Source: Variovorax sp.
GTDB lineage: Bacteria > Pseudomonadota > Gammaproteobacteria > Burkholderiales > Burkholderiaceae_C
NCBI GenBank assembly: GCA_017744935.1
Contig: JAGIAI010000003.1
Coordinates: 62,001-126,000, forward strand
Reading direction: 5' to 3'
Length of the DNA: 64,000 nt
Position numbers and translations under genes: made by a program. Positions 7,962 to 16,529 of this stretch are shown one piece after another. Each line of letters opens with the position of its first letter. The stretch's first letter is position 1. The notes below the pieces were generated by a model. It was not told where the DNA came from, ran no database searches, and saw only the letters and a list, made by a program, of their open reading frames with translations.

Positions 7962-7986
7962 GCCACCGGTCTCCGGTGGCTTTTTT
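7962..7986 (+). terminator. Rho-independent terminator
   Basis: GCCACCGG and CCGGTGGC pair perfectly around a 3-base loop, followed by six T. It probably served the displaced tRNA-Leu gene. It lies just downstream of the rimO stop codon, but its T run is on the plus strand, so it does not act on rimO in the same way. Confidence 0.8.
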
Positions 7987-8003
7987 CTTGGCCGTATGCG
8001 GCA

Positions 8004-9410
8004 TCAAATCGGTAGCGCGATCAGGTCGTGCCCCTCCGCACCCACGATACGTGCGCGAGTGAACTCACCGACCTTCATCGTCTTGCTGATCTTCTCGGGC
8101 GGCAGCAGCCGCACGGTGCCGTCGATCTCGGGCGCATCTGCATAGCTGCGGCCGACGCCACCCTTGCGGCCCATCGCGGGTGCGGAATCCACGAGCACCT
8201 GCATCGTCGCGCCGATGCGTCTTTGCAGCTTGGCGATCGAGACGGCTTCCGCCACTTCCATGAACCGCGCGCGCCGCGCTTCTCGCTCGGCTTCGGGCAA
8301 CATCCCGGGAATGTCGTTTGCAACAGCACCAGCCACCGGGCTGTAGGCGAAGCACCCCGCCCGATCTATCTCCGCCTCGCGAATGAAGTCGAGCAGGTGC
8401 TCGAACTCCTCCTCGGTCTCTCCCGGGAAGCCCGCAATGAAAGTGCTGCGAATCACCAGTTCGGGACAGACTTCGCGCCAGCGCGCGAGGCGCTCAAGAT
8501 TCTTCTCGCCGCTGGCAGGCCGCTTCATGCGACGCAGGACATCGGGGTGACTATGTTGCAACGGCACGTCGAGGTACGGCAGAACCTTGCCTTCAGCCAT
8601 CAACGGAATGATCTCGTCGACACTAGGATACGGATACACGTAGTGCAACCGAACCCACGCCCCATACGGCGCGGCGATCTCGCCGAGCGTACGCACAAGC
8701 TCGAGCATGCGCGTCTTGACTGGCTTCCCGTCCCAGAAGCCTGTTCGGTACTTCACGTCGACCCCATAGGCCGAGGTGTCCTGGCTGATCACCAGGAGTT
8801 CCTTGACGCCACCCTCGAACAGCGCTTTTGCCTCCGAAAGCACATCGCCAACCGGCCGCGAGACGAGATCGCCACGCATGGACGGGATGATGCAGAAGGT
8901 GCAGCGATGGTTGCAGCCCTCGCTGATCTTGAGATAGGCGTAATGGCGCGGCGTGAGCTTCAGGCCGGCGACGCCGAACGCCTGGGGAACCAGATCAATG
9001 AACGGGTCGTGCGGCTTGGGCAAGTTCGCGTGGACCGCGTCCATCACTTCCTGCGTCGCATGGGGGCCAGTCACCGCCAGCACGCTCGGATGCATCTCAC
9101 GCACCAGGTTGCCGCCCTGCTCACCCGCCTTCGCACCCAGGCAGCCGGTGACGATGACCCGGCCATTCTCGGCAAGGGCTTCGCCGATCGTGTCGAGGCT
9201 TTCCTTGACAGCATCATCGATGAACCCGCAGGTGTTCACGATAACGAGGTCTGCGCCTTCGAAGGTCTTCGAGGTCTGGTAACCCTCGGCGCTCAGTTGG
9301 GTCAGGATCAGTTCGGAATCAGTCAAGGCCTTGGGGCAGCCAAGGCTCACAAAGCCGATCTTGGGGGCAATCGGCTCAATCGTTTTATCGGGGGAGGCTA
9401 CTTCGCTCAT
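8004..9410 (-). CDS. rimO: Ribosomal protein S12 methylthiotransferase RimO
   Basis: This radical-SAM enzyme methylthiolates an aspartate of ribosomal protein S12. The 468-residue protein has the expected three parts: an N-terminal MTTase domain ([22 protein letters not shown] and TGCLGA Cys ligands), a radical SAM domain with [15 protein letters not shown] (the CxxxCxxC cluster, about residues 173-180), and a C-terminal TRAM domain ending in GHDLIALPI. Length and motifs are complete. It is the first host gene beyond element 1 and shares orientation with phaR, separated by about 40 bases. Confidence 0.95.
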   Translation of the reverse strand: MSEVASPDKTIEPIAPKIGFVSLGCPKALTDSELILTQLSAEGYQTSKTFEGADLVIVNTCGFIDDAVKESLDTIGEALAENGRVIVTGCLGAKAGEQGGNLVREMHPSVLAVTGPHATQEVMDAVHANLPKPHDPFIDLVPQAFGVAGLKLTPRHYAYLKISEGCNHRCTFCIIPSMRGDLVSRPVGDVLSEAKALFEGGVKELLVISQDTSAYGVDVKYRTGFWDGKPVKTRMLELVRTLGEIAAPYGAWVRLHYVYPYPSVDEIIPLMAEGKVLPYLDVPLQHSHPDVLRRMKRPASGEKNLERLARWREVCPELVIRSTFIAGFPGETEEEFEHLLDFIREAEIDRAGCFAYSPVAGAVANDIPGMLPEAEREARRARFMEVAEAVSIAKLQRRIGATMQVLVDSAPAMGRKGGVGRSYADAPEIDGTVRLLPPEKISKTMKVGEFTRARIVGAEGHDLIALPI

Positions 9411-9450
9411 ATCCCCGTATTGTCCCAGCTATCGGCCGGCGAGCGGCAAT

Positions 9451-9984
9451 TCAGGGGCGCTTGATGCCGAATGCGCCCAGAACTTGCTCTGTATTTTTCT
9501 GCATCTGCTCTTGCATCTGCAGGAACACGTTCTTGGACTGCTCCACATAGTTGCCCATCAGGCCCTGCAGGACCGGCGACTGAAGCGTCATGAAACGGGC
9601 CCACATCTCCGGTGTCAGGCTCTCGGCCTTTTCCGCAAGCTGCGCCTGCACCTCGGCCATTGCCTGGATGTTCTTTTCCAGGTAAGGACCCATGTAGCTC
9701 TGCATGGCATGGCCGTAGAAGCGGATGATGCTGGCGAGCACTTGCTCGGTAAACATGGGCGCACCACCGGCCTCTTCCTCGAGGATCACCTGCAGCAGGA
9801 TGCTGCGCGTGAGATCGTCGCCGCTCTTGGCGTCCCGCACGACGAAGGATTCCTTGTTCATGACAAGCTGCTTCACCTCGGCGAGCGTGATGTAGCTGGA
9901 GGTTTCCGTGTCGTAGAGCCTTCGGTTCGGATACTTCTTGATCACCCGCTGGACCGGCTTGGAACCGGACTTCTTGCTCTGCAC
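9451..9984 (-). CDS. phaR: Polyhydroxyalkanoate synthesis repressor PhaR
   Basis: PhaR binds DNA and PHB granules and represses phasin genes until granules form. The N-terminal PHB/PHA accumulation regulator domain is clear (VIKKYPNRRLYDTETSSYIT), followed by the helical, Gln/Met-rich C-terminal part that contacts polymer. The start is chosen at GTG 9984 because AAGGAG lies 6 bases upstream; TTG 10020 or ATG 10008 would add 12 or 8 residues without such a site. The result is 177 residues, normal for the family. It agrees with the bdhA gene elsewhere in the window in pointing to a PHB-storing host. Confidence 0.92.
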   Translation of the reverse strand: MQSKKSGSKPVQRVIKKYPNRRLYDTETSSYITLAEVKQLVMNKESFVVRDAKSGDDLTRSILLQVILEEEAGGAPMFTEQVLASIIRFYGHAMQSYMGPYLEKNIQAMAEVQAQLAEKAESLTPEMWARFMTLQSPVLQGLMGNYVEQSKNVFLQMQEQMQKNTEQVLGAFGIKRP

Positions 9985-10084
9985 TAGGGACTCCTTCGAA
10001 TTTCGCATCAGGGCGTGCAAACGATTCTAGGGAGCGGCCATATTGCGCCGCGCCAAGGTTTACCCTGACCAAAAAAAGAAGACG

Positions 10085-10453
10085 TCAGTCCAGCGAAGTC
10101 GCGTACTCGGCGCCGCAGATCTTGCAGGCGCCCGTCTCGGGGCGCTCGTCCGTCGCTTCCCGATATTGCAGAGGGCTCTTGATGCCGTTGAATACCCAGC
10201 AGCGCGGACAGTGCTCGTGCCCCGCGACCGGGAGATACGCCCGTGCGCGCTGTTCGGCCCGCTCCCGGGTCACCGGGTTACCCTGACGAAGAGTGCGTGC
10301 TACTTCCTCTGCCGCCATGGTGCCGGCACGGCCGTTGGCCCGATCGTTGAGGCCATAGACCACTCGAGCGAACTCGAGCGGTGCCTGCCGCACCAGCGCC
10401 GCGATGCGAAGTTCTTCTAGCGTTGGATCGATCTCGGCGGCGGGGGTATTCAT
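10085..10453 (-). CDS. Small protein with a four-Cys zinc-binding site
   Basis: This 122-residue protein has CPRC and CKIC pairs in its last 50 residues, spaced like a zinc ribbon, and a helical N-terminal half. The ATG at 10453 is chosen; an upstream in-frame start at 10546 would add residues that look non-coding. It is the last host gene before the satellite candidate. I do not recognise a named family and assign no function. Confidence 0.6.
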   Translation of the reverse strand: MNTPAAEIDPTLEELRIAALVRQAPLEFARVVYGLNDRANGRAGTMAAEEVARTLRQGNPVTRERAEQRARAYLPVAGHEHCPRCWVFNGIKSPLQYREATDERPETGACKICGAEYATSLD

Positions 10454-10655
10454 CTGTTCCCTGGAGTCGAGTGCATTGAGGTGACGTGAGGGCAAGTTAC
10501 CACAACTGACGCGGCAACCGCCAGTCACCCGAAGGCCATAGACCACATAGACCGATAAGCGATCTGGTCCGGAAGCCGGAGAGAGGGGACGGAGAAGGGA
10601 GGGGATGACTTGATCAGTTTGCGTCTGGTGGTTAATCAGACTCGACCAAGTAAAT

Positions 10656-10700
10656 TGGTAGGCGCGATTGGACTCGAACCAACGACCCCCACCATGTCAA
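10656..10700. repeat. att repeat, left copy (45 bp)
   Basis: It is identical over 45 bases to 21974-22018, which is nucleotides 33-77 of tRNA-Val, from the anticodon loop to the encoded CCA. Identity stops sharply at both ends. It marks the left boundary of the integrated element. Confidence 0.93.
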
Positions 10701-10797
10701 TGCAGATTCAGAAAAATCCGGGGCGAGTGGAAAGGTGGATTTTCATTGGGAAAATGGCAGTTGTTCGTGTCATCAGATGTCATCTAAAATTGGCGTG

Positions 10798-10818
10798 ACT
10801 TTGATATGACTTTGATAT
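10798..10818. repeat. Integrase arm-type repeat, left end
   Basis: Two tandem ACTTTGATAT units separated by one G. The same 21 bases occur at 21892-21912 near the other end. The position between att and the integrase start fits arm-type integrase sites, and it may also contain the integrase promoter. Confidence 0.6.
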
Positions 10819-10846
10819 TCCCTCGGAACCCCACCCCTTCCCCACC

Positions 10847-12196
10847 ATGTCAGCACTGAACCTCAGAACCGAGACCGCCAGAGCCAAGCTTGTCCCTCGG
10901 GCGACCCCCTATTTCACTCCCATCGAGACCGGCTGCTCTCTGGGGTTTCGCCGCATCGCCGGGTCTGCCACGGGGGGCACATGGACCGCCCGCCGCTATG
11001 AACCGAGCGCTAAGTCCAGCTACCTCTACAAGACGCTCGGCGAGTTCGCCCACCTGCCTGCCGGTGAACGTCACGATGCCGCTCTCGCGGCCGCCCGGAA
11101 ATGGTTCAACGCGCTGCCCGTTGCTGGCCTGATCGGGGAACACACCCCCATGGCTGATGGGGTGCGAACGCTGCGTGACGCCTGCATGGCCTACGTGGAA
11201 AAGTGCAGGCGCGAGCGCGTGACCGGCAAGCCGGACCACGGTGAGAAGAAGGCGGCTGACCACCTGCGCCGCTACCAGCAGTACGTGTTCGATGTGCCTG
11301 CGTTCGCGGACACCAAGCTAGAAGATTTGCAGCCCCGGCAGTTCATCGCATGGCGTGAACGGCTCGCCAACCTGCCCACGAAATCGGGACCGAACACCGG
11401 GGGCACGCGCTCCGAGGCGTCCTTGGGCCGGGACCTCACCCCGGTCAGAGCTGCATTGCGCTACGCCCACGAGTTGGGGTACGTGACGAGCGATGCGGCA
11501 TGGCGCGTCCCACTGAAGCCGCCGAAGGACACCGGGGGCCGCCGCGAGGTGGTGCTGACCCGCGCGGAGCGCGTTGCCCTCATCAAGGGCCTGCCGCGCG
11601 AACTGGCCCTGCTCATCGAGTGCATGTGCCTGCTGCCCCTGCGCGTGGGTGCCATCGCGGCCCTGACGGTCGGCGACCTGCAGGGCAGCACCCTGAGGAT
11701 CGGGGTGGACAAGGCCAACGCCGACCGCCGCACGCAGCTCCCGCCTGCCGCGCTCGACCTGCTCACGCGCATGGCAAAGGACCGGCCTGCAAAGGCTCCC
11801 ATGTTTCCTCGCCGCGACGGCAAACAGTTCCAGAAGGAGGACTGGAAAGATGAGGTCAAAGCGGCGGCGCTGGCTGCCGATCTGCCCGCCGCCACGGTGG
11901 CAACGTCCATCCGGCACTCAGTCATCACCGAACTCGTCAGCGCGGGCACCCCCATCCTGACGGTGGCACAGTTGGCTGGGACCAGCGTCCGGATGATCGA
12001 AAAGCACTACGGCCACCTGCAGGACCGTGGTGCGCTGGCCGCGCTCAAGCTGCTGGAATTGCCGGGGGTGAAACGCAGGGTGAAGACTGCCACTGAGTCC
12101 ACCCGCCGCACGAAACGCGCCCGCGTGTCGGCGACCAACCGTGTCAAGGCCATGCTCGCCGAGCGCGAGGCTCAGGCGGCCATCGAGGCTGCCTGA
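10847..12196 (+). CDS. Tyrosine-type site-specific integrase
   Basis: The integrase would recombine the tRNA-Val att sites. The 449-residue protein has an N-terminal arm-binding and SAM-like core-binding part (residues about 100-220) and a C-terminal catalytic domain. Catalytic landmarks are LLPLRVGAI (box I Arg, about residue 266), SIRHS (box II Arg, about 355) and IEKHYGHL (Tyr nucleophile about 386). Box II lacks the usual first His (ATSIRHS), and the GH motif is AGTS, as in several phage-type integrases. The last 50 residues are basic. It starts 146 bases from the left att copy, and its stop overlaps the next gene by one base. Confidence 0.92.
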   Translation: MSALNLRTETARAKLVPRATPYFTPIETGCSLGFRRIAGSATGGTWTARRYEPSAKSSYLYKTLGEFAHLPAGERHDAALAAARKWFNALPVAGLIGEHTPMADGVRTLRDACMAYVEKCRRERVTGKPDHGEKKAADHLRRYQQYVFDVPAFADTKLEDLQPRQFIAWRERLANLPTKSGPNTGGTRSEASLGRDLTPVRAALRYAHELGYVTSDAAWRVPLKPPKDTGGRREVVLTRAERVALIKGLPRELALLIECMCLLPLRVGAIAALTVGDLQGSTLRIGVDKANADRRTQLPPAALDLLTRMAKDRPAKAPMFPRRDGKQFQKEDWKDEVKAAALAADLPAATVATSIRHSVITELVSAGTPILTVAQLAGTSVRMIEKHYGHLQDRGALAALKLLELPGVKRRVKTATESTRRTKRARVSATNRVKAMLAEREAQAAIEAA

Positions 12197-12735
12197 TGTC
12201 CAGCGCCAAGCCCACGCCGAAGCCGCCACGGGTGCTGGTCATCGTAGAACCCGGCTCGCGCCAGAGCCGCATGACTGCCGGAGCGGTCATGGCACATCGC
12301 GTCTACAACGCGAAGCGGGTGCTGCATGAGATCGAGGACTTGCGGAACGCTTATGACGCAGAGGTGCGCCGCAGCGGCTTTCAGTCCATCCGAGCCACGG
12401 AACTTGGGCAGCAGCTCGATGACCGCGCCGATGAAGAACAGCCAGCAGAGCGCGACCTTGCGGCTGCGATTGCTGAGATGAACAGATGGGCGGCTGTGCA
12501 CGCGGAAAAACAGAAAAGGCGCGCAGACTCGGACCGCCTCAACCACACCCGCATCGAGGCATCGCGGAAGAAGAAAGAACAGATATTCGAGGTGCGGGGC
12601 TGGCTGTTGAAGCACGGCAGACGCGCTGGACCTAAGGCGATTGCAGGTCATTGGCGAAACTTCTACCCCCCTGAGACCTGCCCTCCGGAATCCACGATCA
12701 AGCACCACCTGAAAAACGGCAAGATTCGGGACTAA
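12196..12735 (+). CDS. Hypothetical protein coupled to the integrase gene
   Basis: The 179-residue product begins at the ATG overlapping the integrase stop (TGATG). A central charged helical stretch (residues about 75-130) looks coiled-coil-like. The C-terminal part (WLLKHGRRAGPKAIAGHWRNFYPP) resembles a helix-turn-helix with a final KHHLKNGKIRD. It might therefore bind DNA, perhaps as a recombination directionality factor given its coupling to int. No named family is recognised. Confidence 0.6.
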   Translation: MSSAKPTPKPPRVLVIVEPGSRQSRMTAGAVMAHRVYNAKRVLHEIEDLRNAYDAEVRRSGFQSIRATELGQQLDDRADEEQPAERDLAAAIAEMNRWAAVHAEKQKRRADSDRLNHTRIEASRKKKEQIFEVRGWLLKHGRRAGPKAIAGHWRNFYPPETCPPESTIKHHLKNGKIRD

Positions 12736-12973
12736 ATCAACAGCGATAGGCACCGGCGGACCTTGGGCCTTGATCAAACTAGTCCCAGTTCGCCTCGGTG
12801 GTGCAGTAGCCAGTGAAATTCAGAAGCGCCCGGAGAAGGCGAAGGACTATTTCGGGTAGCACTACTGTGCCCCTCCTTGCCCTGCCCCCGCTTCGGCAGG
12901 CACCCTTCCCACACCAGATGACACGCGATGCCACTGACCTTGACCAGTGATCGCCTTCGGGAAGGGTTCCGCC

Positions 12974-13414
12974 ATGCACATTTCCTCGCTCAGTATCTTG
13001 ACGCCCGTGATGGTCTTCTTCGACCAGATCGGCGTCGGCCGCACCGTGGGCTACCGCATGATTCGCATGGGCGAGATTGAGACCGTGCGGGTCGGCAGAA
13101 AGCTGATGGTGACCCCTGAGGGCGCGGCCAAGTTCTTCGACAAGGTGGAGCGCGTTTCCGCCCACGACTTCGACGCGTTCTCCGTCCAGAACCACACGCC
13201 AGCCCTGATCGACAAGCTGCTCGCCAAGGGGAACACCATCTCCAGCATCGCGGCCGCCGTAAGCGCTGCGCGATCCACCGTCCGTGCGTGGCATGAAGGA
13301 CGCACCGAACCCGGCTATAGCGATGGCCTGCGGCTGCAGGCTCTTGCAAATCGCCCCGCTGCACGCCCTCCCCGTCCGGGAGCCCCCGTGTCGCATGAGG
13401 CGGTAGCGGGCTGA
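12974..13414 (+). CDS. Regulator with two helix-turn-helix regions (excisionase-like plus repressor-like)
   Basis: The 146-residue protein starts at ATG 12974 with an AAGGG site upstream. Residues about 17-55 (VGRTVGYRMIRMGEIETVRVGRKLMV) match an excisionase/MerR-type HTH_17 domain. Residues about 78-120 (LIDKLLAKGNTISSIAAAV, then STVRAWHEGR) look like a second, Cro/CI- or resolvase-like HTH. A single protein combining both could link excision to repression of the replication genes. A short dyad, CACTG-N8-CAGTG (12932-12949), lies just upstream and could be an autoregulatory site. Confidence 0.65.
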   Translation: MHISSLSILTPVMVFFDQIGVGRTVGYRMIRMGEIETVRVGRKLMVTPEGAAKFFDKVERVSAHDFDAFSVQNHTPALIDKLLAKGNTISSIAAAVSAARSTVRAWHEGRTEPGYSDGLRLQALANRPAARPPRPGAPVSHEAVAG

Positions 13415-13522
13415 AAAAGTTGAGGCCCGAGAGGTGGTGCCCCCTCAGGCCTCAGGTCAGCAGGTGAAGTCAAAGGCCGGCGCGCCAACGCCGCCCACCA
13501 ATCCAGAACTGAGAGGCACCCC

Positions 13523-13957
13523 ATGAACCAGATCGATGGAGCGACTGTAGCGCACCCTTCCGCTAATGCGGGAAGCCTGCAGCCTCGCTCCCTGAGCGCA
13601 TCCAGCGCGCCAAAAGCCGCGAACGCCGCGACGGTGGGCACTGACCCATCCGCAACGTGGAAACGCTGCCGCGATGCCGGGCGCACTCCTGAGCGCATCG
13701 CGGCCCACGTCGCCACGGTGCCAGCCATGTATCGCGGCCGCGAGCAGCGGGCCATCGAGGGCAAGGTGCCGCCGCGCGTGGCGATCAAGGTCTTCTGCTT
13801 GGCTTGTACCGGCCACATCCGCGCGGACGTGGCGCGCTGCAGCTCGTGGACCTGTGCCCTGTGGACGCTCAGGCCGTTCCAGCAGGTTGGCGAGGCTGGT
13901 GCCGCCGACGATCTCGAAGTTGATAGCGATCACCAAGCTGACGGAGTGCAGTCGTGA
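13523..13957 (+). CDS. Short phage/satellite protein with a four-Cys motif
   Basis: The product is 144 residues. Its C-terminal third carries a motif I associate with small phage and island proteins: C-x2-C, ten residues, C-x4-C, then ALWTLRPF. The four Cys probably bind zinc. The N-terminal half has low complexity followed by a helical segment. The stop overlaps the next gene as GTGA. Some automatic annotations give such proteins misleading names; a role in nucleic acid binding is plausible but not shown. Confidence 0.65.
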   Translation: MNQIDGATVAHPSANAGSLQPRSLSASSAPKAANAATVGTDPSATWKRCRDAGRTPERIAAHVATVPAMYRGREQRAIEGKVPPRVAIKVFCLACTGHIRADVARCSSWTCALWTLRPFQQVGEAGAADDLEVDSDHQADGVQS

Positions 13958-14148
13958 CTGGCCGCGCGAAGCGCCGCCGCGGACTCGGCGGAAACGCGTA
14001 CTACGCACAACAGGCCTACGCGGCGCGCTGGCGTCCGCAGTGGGCGACGGCGAAGTGGCCTTCGTGGTTGCCCGCACTGCGGCCGCAACTTCGCCAGGCC
14101 GCGATCACCCGCCAGCAGGCGGCCAGCAAACAAGGCGCATCCGTCTGA
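13954..14148 (+). CDS. Small basic protein, GTG start
   Basis: This 64-residue protein is rich in Arg, Trp, Ala and Gln and starts at GTG in a GTGA overlap with the preceding gene. It stops 9 bases before the primase-like gene, so it lies in one transcription unit with it. It has no recognisable domain. High basicity would fit nucleic acid binding. The overlap is the main evidence; it could be a chance reading frame in GC-rich DNA. Confidence 0.45.
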   Translation: MTGRAKRRRGLGGNAYYAQQAYAARWRPQWATAKWPSWLPALRPQLRQAAITRQQAASKQGASV

Positions 14149-14157
14149 GGAGAAGCC

Positions 14158-14628
14158 ATGTTCCAACGAGACCGTCTGCCCGATCCCCTCACGTACTACC
14201 AGTCGCAGGGCCTGCACCTGCAGGGCCGGGGCCGATGGCGCACCGCTGGATGTCCCTTCCATGGGTCTTCGGATTCGCTGCGCGTGAACGTCGAGACCGG
14301 CGCGTTCGTCTGCATGGCCGCATGCGGCGCACGCGGCGGCGATGTAATCGCGTTCGAGATGGCGATGCAGGGCTGCAGCTTCGTTGCGGCTGCCAAGGCT
14401 CTGGGCTGCTGGGTCGATCACCCGAGCGATGCGGCTGGCAAGGAGCGCCGCAGGCCGCTGCCGTTTCCGCCGCGCGAGGCGCTGGAGGTGCTGGCCGAAG
14501 ACGCGATGTTGATCACGCTCTGCGGCCTGCACGCCCATCACGGCGATGAGCTGACGGACGATGACCGCGCTGCGTGGCTGGAGGCCCATGGGCGCGTGCA
14601 GTTCATCATCTCAGAGGTGCTGAAATGA
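14158..14628 (+). CDS. CHC2 zinc-finger (DnaG-type primase N-terminal) protein
   Basis: The 156-residue protein matches the DNA-binding zinc finger of DnaG-type primases: GCPFHGSSDSLRVN gives the first Cys and His, and FVCMAACGARGGDVIAF gives the Cys pair and the typical GGD turn. The C-terminal part is helical. The primase catalytic (TOPRIM) domain is absent, so by itself it may only recognise templates. It ends in an ATGA overlap with the helicase gene, suggesting a primase-helicase pair for replication of the excised element. GGAGAAGCC before the ATG serves as ribosome site. Confidence 0.8.
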   Translation: MFQRDRLPDPLTYYQSQGLHLQGRGRWRTAGCPFHGSSDSLRVNVETGAFVCMAACGARGGDVIAFEMAMQGCSFVAAAKALGCWVDHPSDAAGKERRRPLPFPPREALEVLAEDAMLITLCGLHAHHGDELTDDDRAAWLEAHGRVQFIISEVLK

Positions 14629-15965
14629 AGCCCGCCGCCACTTCCCGCGAGCAGATCGCTGCGTCCATGGAGCTGGCGCGCGCCGTGAAGTCCAGCACCG
14701 CGATCACCGAAGCGGAGGCTGCCTCGATCGGTCTGAACGGGCACGACCTCGATGCGCGTGGCGTGGTCTACCCGCAGCAGGCGACTACGCCCCGCCGCGC
14801 CCCTCTGGCCTTCGTGCCGCTCACGCAGTTCAGGAAGGGCGCGGAGCTGGGCTGGTTCATCAAGGGCGTCCTCCCGCGTGCCGCGCTCGGTGCGATCTAC
14901 GGCCAGCCCGGCAGCGGCAAGTCCTTTTTCGCAATCGACATCGCGATGACTCTGGCACGCGGCCTGCCTAGGTGGGCAGGAGTGCGGCGCTGCAGCCCTG
15001 CGCGGGTGGCCTACGTTGTCGCTGAGGGCGCGAGCGGGTTCCGGCACCGTCTTGACGGCTACCTCAAGCACCACCGCCTGCGGGAGGACGAGGTGCCGAA
15101 CCTCACCTTGATGGACGCCGCACCGAACCTGCTGGACCCCGGGGGCGTGGATGCCCTGATCGAAGCGATCCGCGCGACGGACAGCAGTCCCGAGGTTCTG
15201 TTCGTGGACACGCTCTCGCAGGTGACTCCGGGGGCCAAGGAAGGCGCCAGCGAGGACATGGGCCGCGCGTTGGCGGCGTGCAAGCGCATCAGTGAAGCCT
15301 GCGCGCTGATGGTGATCCTGATCACCCACAGCGGGAAGGACGAGACGCGCGGCATCCGGGGCTGGAGCGGCATCGTTGGTGCCCTTGACGTGGAAATCCA
15401 CGTCGAGCGCAAGACCGGACGGAGGACCGCCAAGATCACGAAGCTCAAGGACGGCGAGGGCGAGAGCGACAGCTACGAGTTCAGCCTCCAGCGCATCGTG
15501 CTGGGCACCGACAAGGACGGCGACGAGATCACCACCTGCGTCATCGAGCACGAAGAGACAAGCGGAGCGCACGTCGCGCCCCCCAGCACGGACGGACTCA
15601 AACGTCAGGTCTACCAGTTGCTCGATAGCGAGCTGGCGCAAGGCAAGCGCCATTCCATGAACACGATCAAACCGGTCGCAGTGGAGGCAGGAGTCGGGGG
15701 CCAGAAGAAGGTCGCCGATCTGGTTCACATGTTGATCGGCGACAAACTCGTGGCGTACTGGGAAAGGCCGGACTGGCGCGAGCGCACGCCGCGAGATCGC
15801 AACTACCTGCACCCCATCGGGACCTCGGCACCAATTTCGGAGTGGGGTGTACCGCTGGACCAAGCCGAGGCGACCCGAAAACCGCCCGTTTTCAATGCGG
15901 CAACCGCCAAGCCCAGCATCGCCAAGAAAGCGCGCTCTCACGGGTCAGGAAAGAGCGCGTCGTGA
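14625..15965 (+). CDS. RepA/RecA-type AAA ATPase, probable replicative helicase
   Basis: The product is 446 residues from ATG 14625 (ATGA overlap; the in-frame ATG at 14574 lies inside the upstream gene). Walker A is GQPGSGKSFF (about residues 93-102), followed by a Walker B strand EVLFVDTLSQ (about 189-198) and ILITHSGKDETRGIRGWSG, typical of the RepA/AAA_25 hexameric helicases of plasmids and phages. The C-terminal third has a winged-helix look. With the adjacent zinc-finger protein and the iterons overlapping its 3' end, it probably unwinds the element's own origin. Confidence 0.82.
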   Translation: MKPAATSREQIAASMELARAVKSSTAITEAEAASIGLNGHDLDARGVVYPQQATTPRRAPLAFVPLTQFRKGAELGWFIKGVLPRAALGAIYGQPGSGKSFFAIDIAMTLARGLPRWAGVRRCSPARVAYVVAEGASGFRHRLDGYLKHHRLREDEVPNLTLMDAAPNLLDPGGVDALIEAIRATDSSPEVLFVDTLSQVTPGAKEGASEDMGRALAACKRISEACALMVILITHSGKDETRGIRGWSGIVGALDVEIHVERKTGRRTAKITKLKDGEGESDSYEFSLQRIVLGTDKDGDEITTCVIEHEETSGAHVAPPSTDGLKRQVYQLLDSELAQGKRHSMNTIKPVAVEAGVGGQKKVADLVHMLIGDKLVAYWERPDWRERTPRDRNYLHPIGTSAPISEWGVPLDQAEATRKPPVFNAATAKPSIAKKARSHGSGKSAS

Positions 15966-16110
15966 CCGCAACTTCAATGTGGCAACTTCAATGCGGCACC
16001 TATAGAGAAAGAGTGTGCTGCGTCATTGACTACGCATGCACTCATTCTCTATGTCGGGGGTGCTCAATGCAGCAGTCAATGAGGCAGCACGTTTTGCGAT
16101 TGCCACATTG
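15893..16110. other. Iteron cluster, candidate replication origin
   Basis: The 10-mer CAATGnGGCA occurs five times here: 15893-15902, 15975-15984, 15989-15998 and 16077-16086 on the plus strand and 16101-16110 on the minus strand. Single-mismatch copies lie at 16065-16074 (CAATGCAGCA) and 16019-16028 (minus, CAATGACGCA). Several repeats with shared flanking TTCA (ACTTCAATG) look like true iterons. A large dyad (16003-16051) lies in the middle. The cluster directly follows the primase and helicase genes, where satellites and plasmids often place their origin. Confidence 0.65.
16003..16051. repeat. 49-bp imperfect inverted repeat inside the iteron cluster
   Basis: The left arm (16003-16023) and right arm (16031-16051) pair with few mismatches around a 7-base centre. 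Both outer ends read TAGAGAA against TTCTCTA. No T run follows, so it is unlikely to be a simple terminator. It could be an origin structure, a protein site or a promoter region for the downstream gene. Confidence 0.5.
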
Positions 16111-16131
16111 CACCGTTGTGAGGTCCGTGCC

Positions 16132-16431
16132 ATGAGACTTGAACATCCGAAGCACCGCCGCGATGCGGTGATTGCGCAACTCGCCGTGGAGTGGGCCACA
16201 GCCCGCGCGCGTCGAGTGAAGGCCGCATCCGTGAAGCGAAAGGCCTACGAGCTGGCGCGAGGCCGGAGGGCCTTCACGCCTGAAGCGGACCGCCTGCGCG
16301 CAGCCGAAGCCGCACTCGCGCATGCCAAGGCCCTTGAACGCGAAGCCACTCGCAAGCTCTGCAAGGCATGCCCAGTTTCGCGTGATACCGATCTGCCGCT
16401 GGCCGATGTCGTAGTCGGGATCGAGGAGTAG
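16132..16431 (+). CDS. Hypothetical helical basic protein
   Basis: The product is 99 residues if it starts at ATG 16132. An earlier in-frame start at 16036 would run through the iterons and is considered less likely. The protein is rich in Arg, Ala and Lys with long helices (residues about 15-70), then Cys-x2-Cys near the end (LCKACPVSRD). No known family is recognised. Its position just after the origin candidate suggests a replication or regulation accessory. Confidence 0.5.
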   Translation: MRLEHPKHRRDAVIAQLAVEWATARARRVKAASVKRKAYELARGRRAFTPEADRLRAAEAALAHAKALEREATRKLCKACPVSRDTDLPLADVVVGIEE

Positions 16432-16529
16432 TGGCCCATCGCGCGTAGCCCCTGGCGAGAACGTGGCCGTGCCGAAAGGCTCACTTCGGCATCACCACCA
16501 CCGTGACCACCATCACGGAGCTGGACATC

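Noticed and set aside
10610-10798. Reading frame of 62 codons across the left att repeat
   Set aside because: Its apparent protein (LVGAIGLEPTTPTM) is the reverse of a tRNA 3' end, a known false-gene pattern.
14574-14624. Longer N-terminus for the helicase
   Set aside because: These codons lie in the end of the upstream zinc-finger gene, and the ATGA overlap at 14625 is the better start.
15893-16110. Iterons as a CRISPR array
   Set aside because: Repeats are only 10 bases, unevenly spaced and on both strands, and there are no cas genes.
16036-16131. Upstream extension of the gene at 16132
   Set aside because: The extension would run through two iterons and the end of the large dyad; ATG 16132 is more likely.
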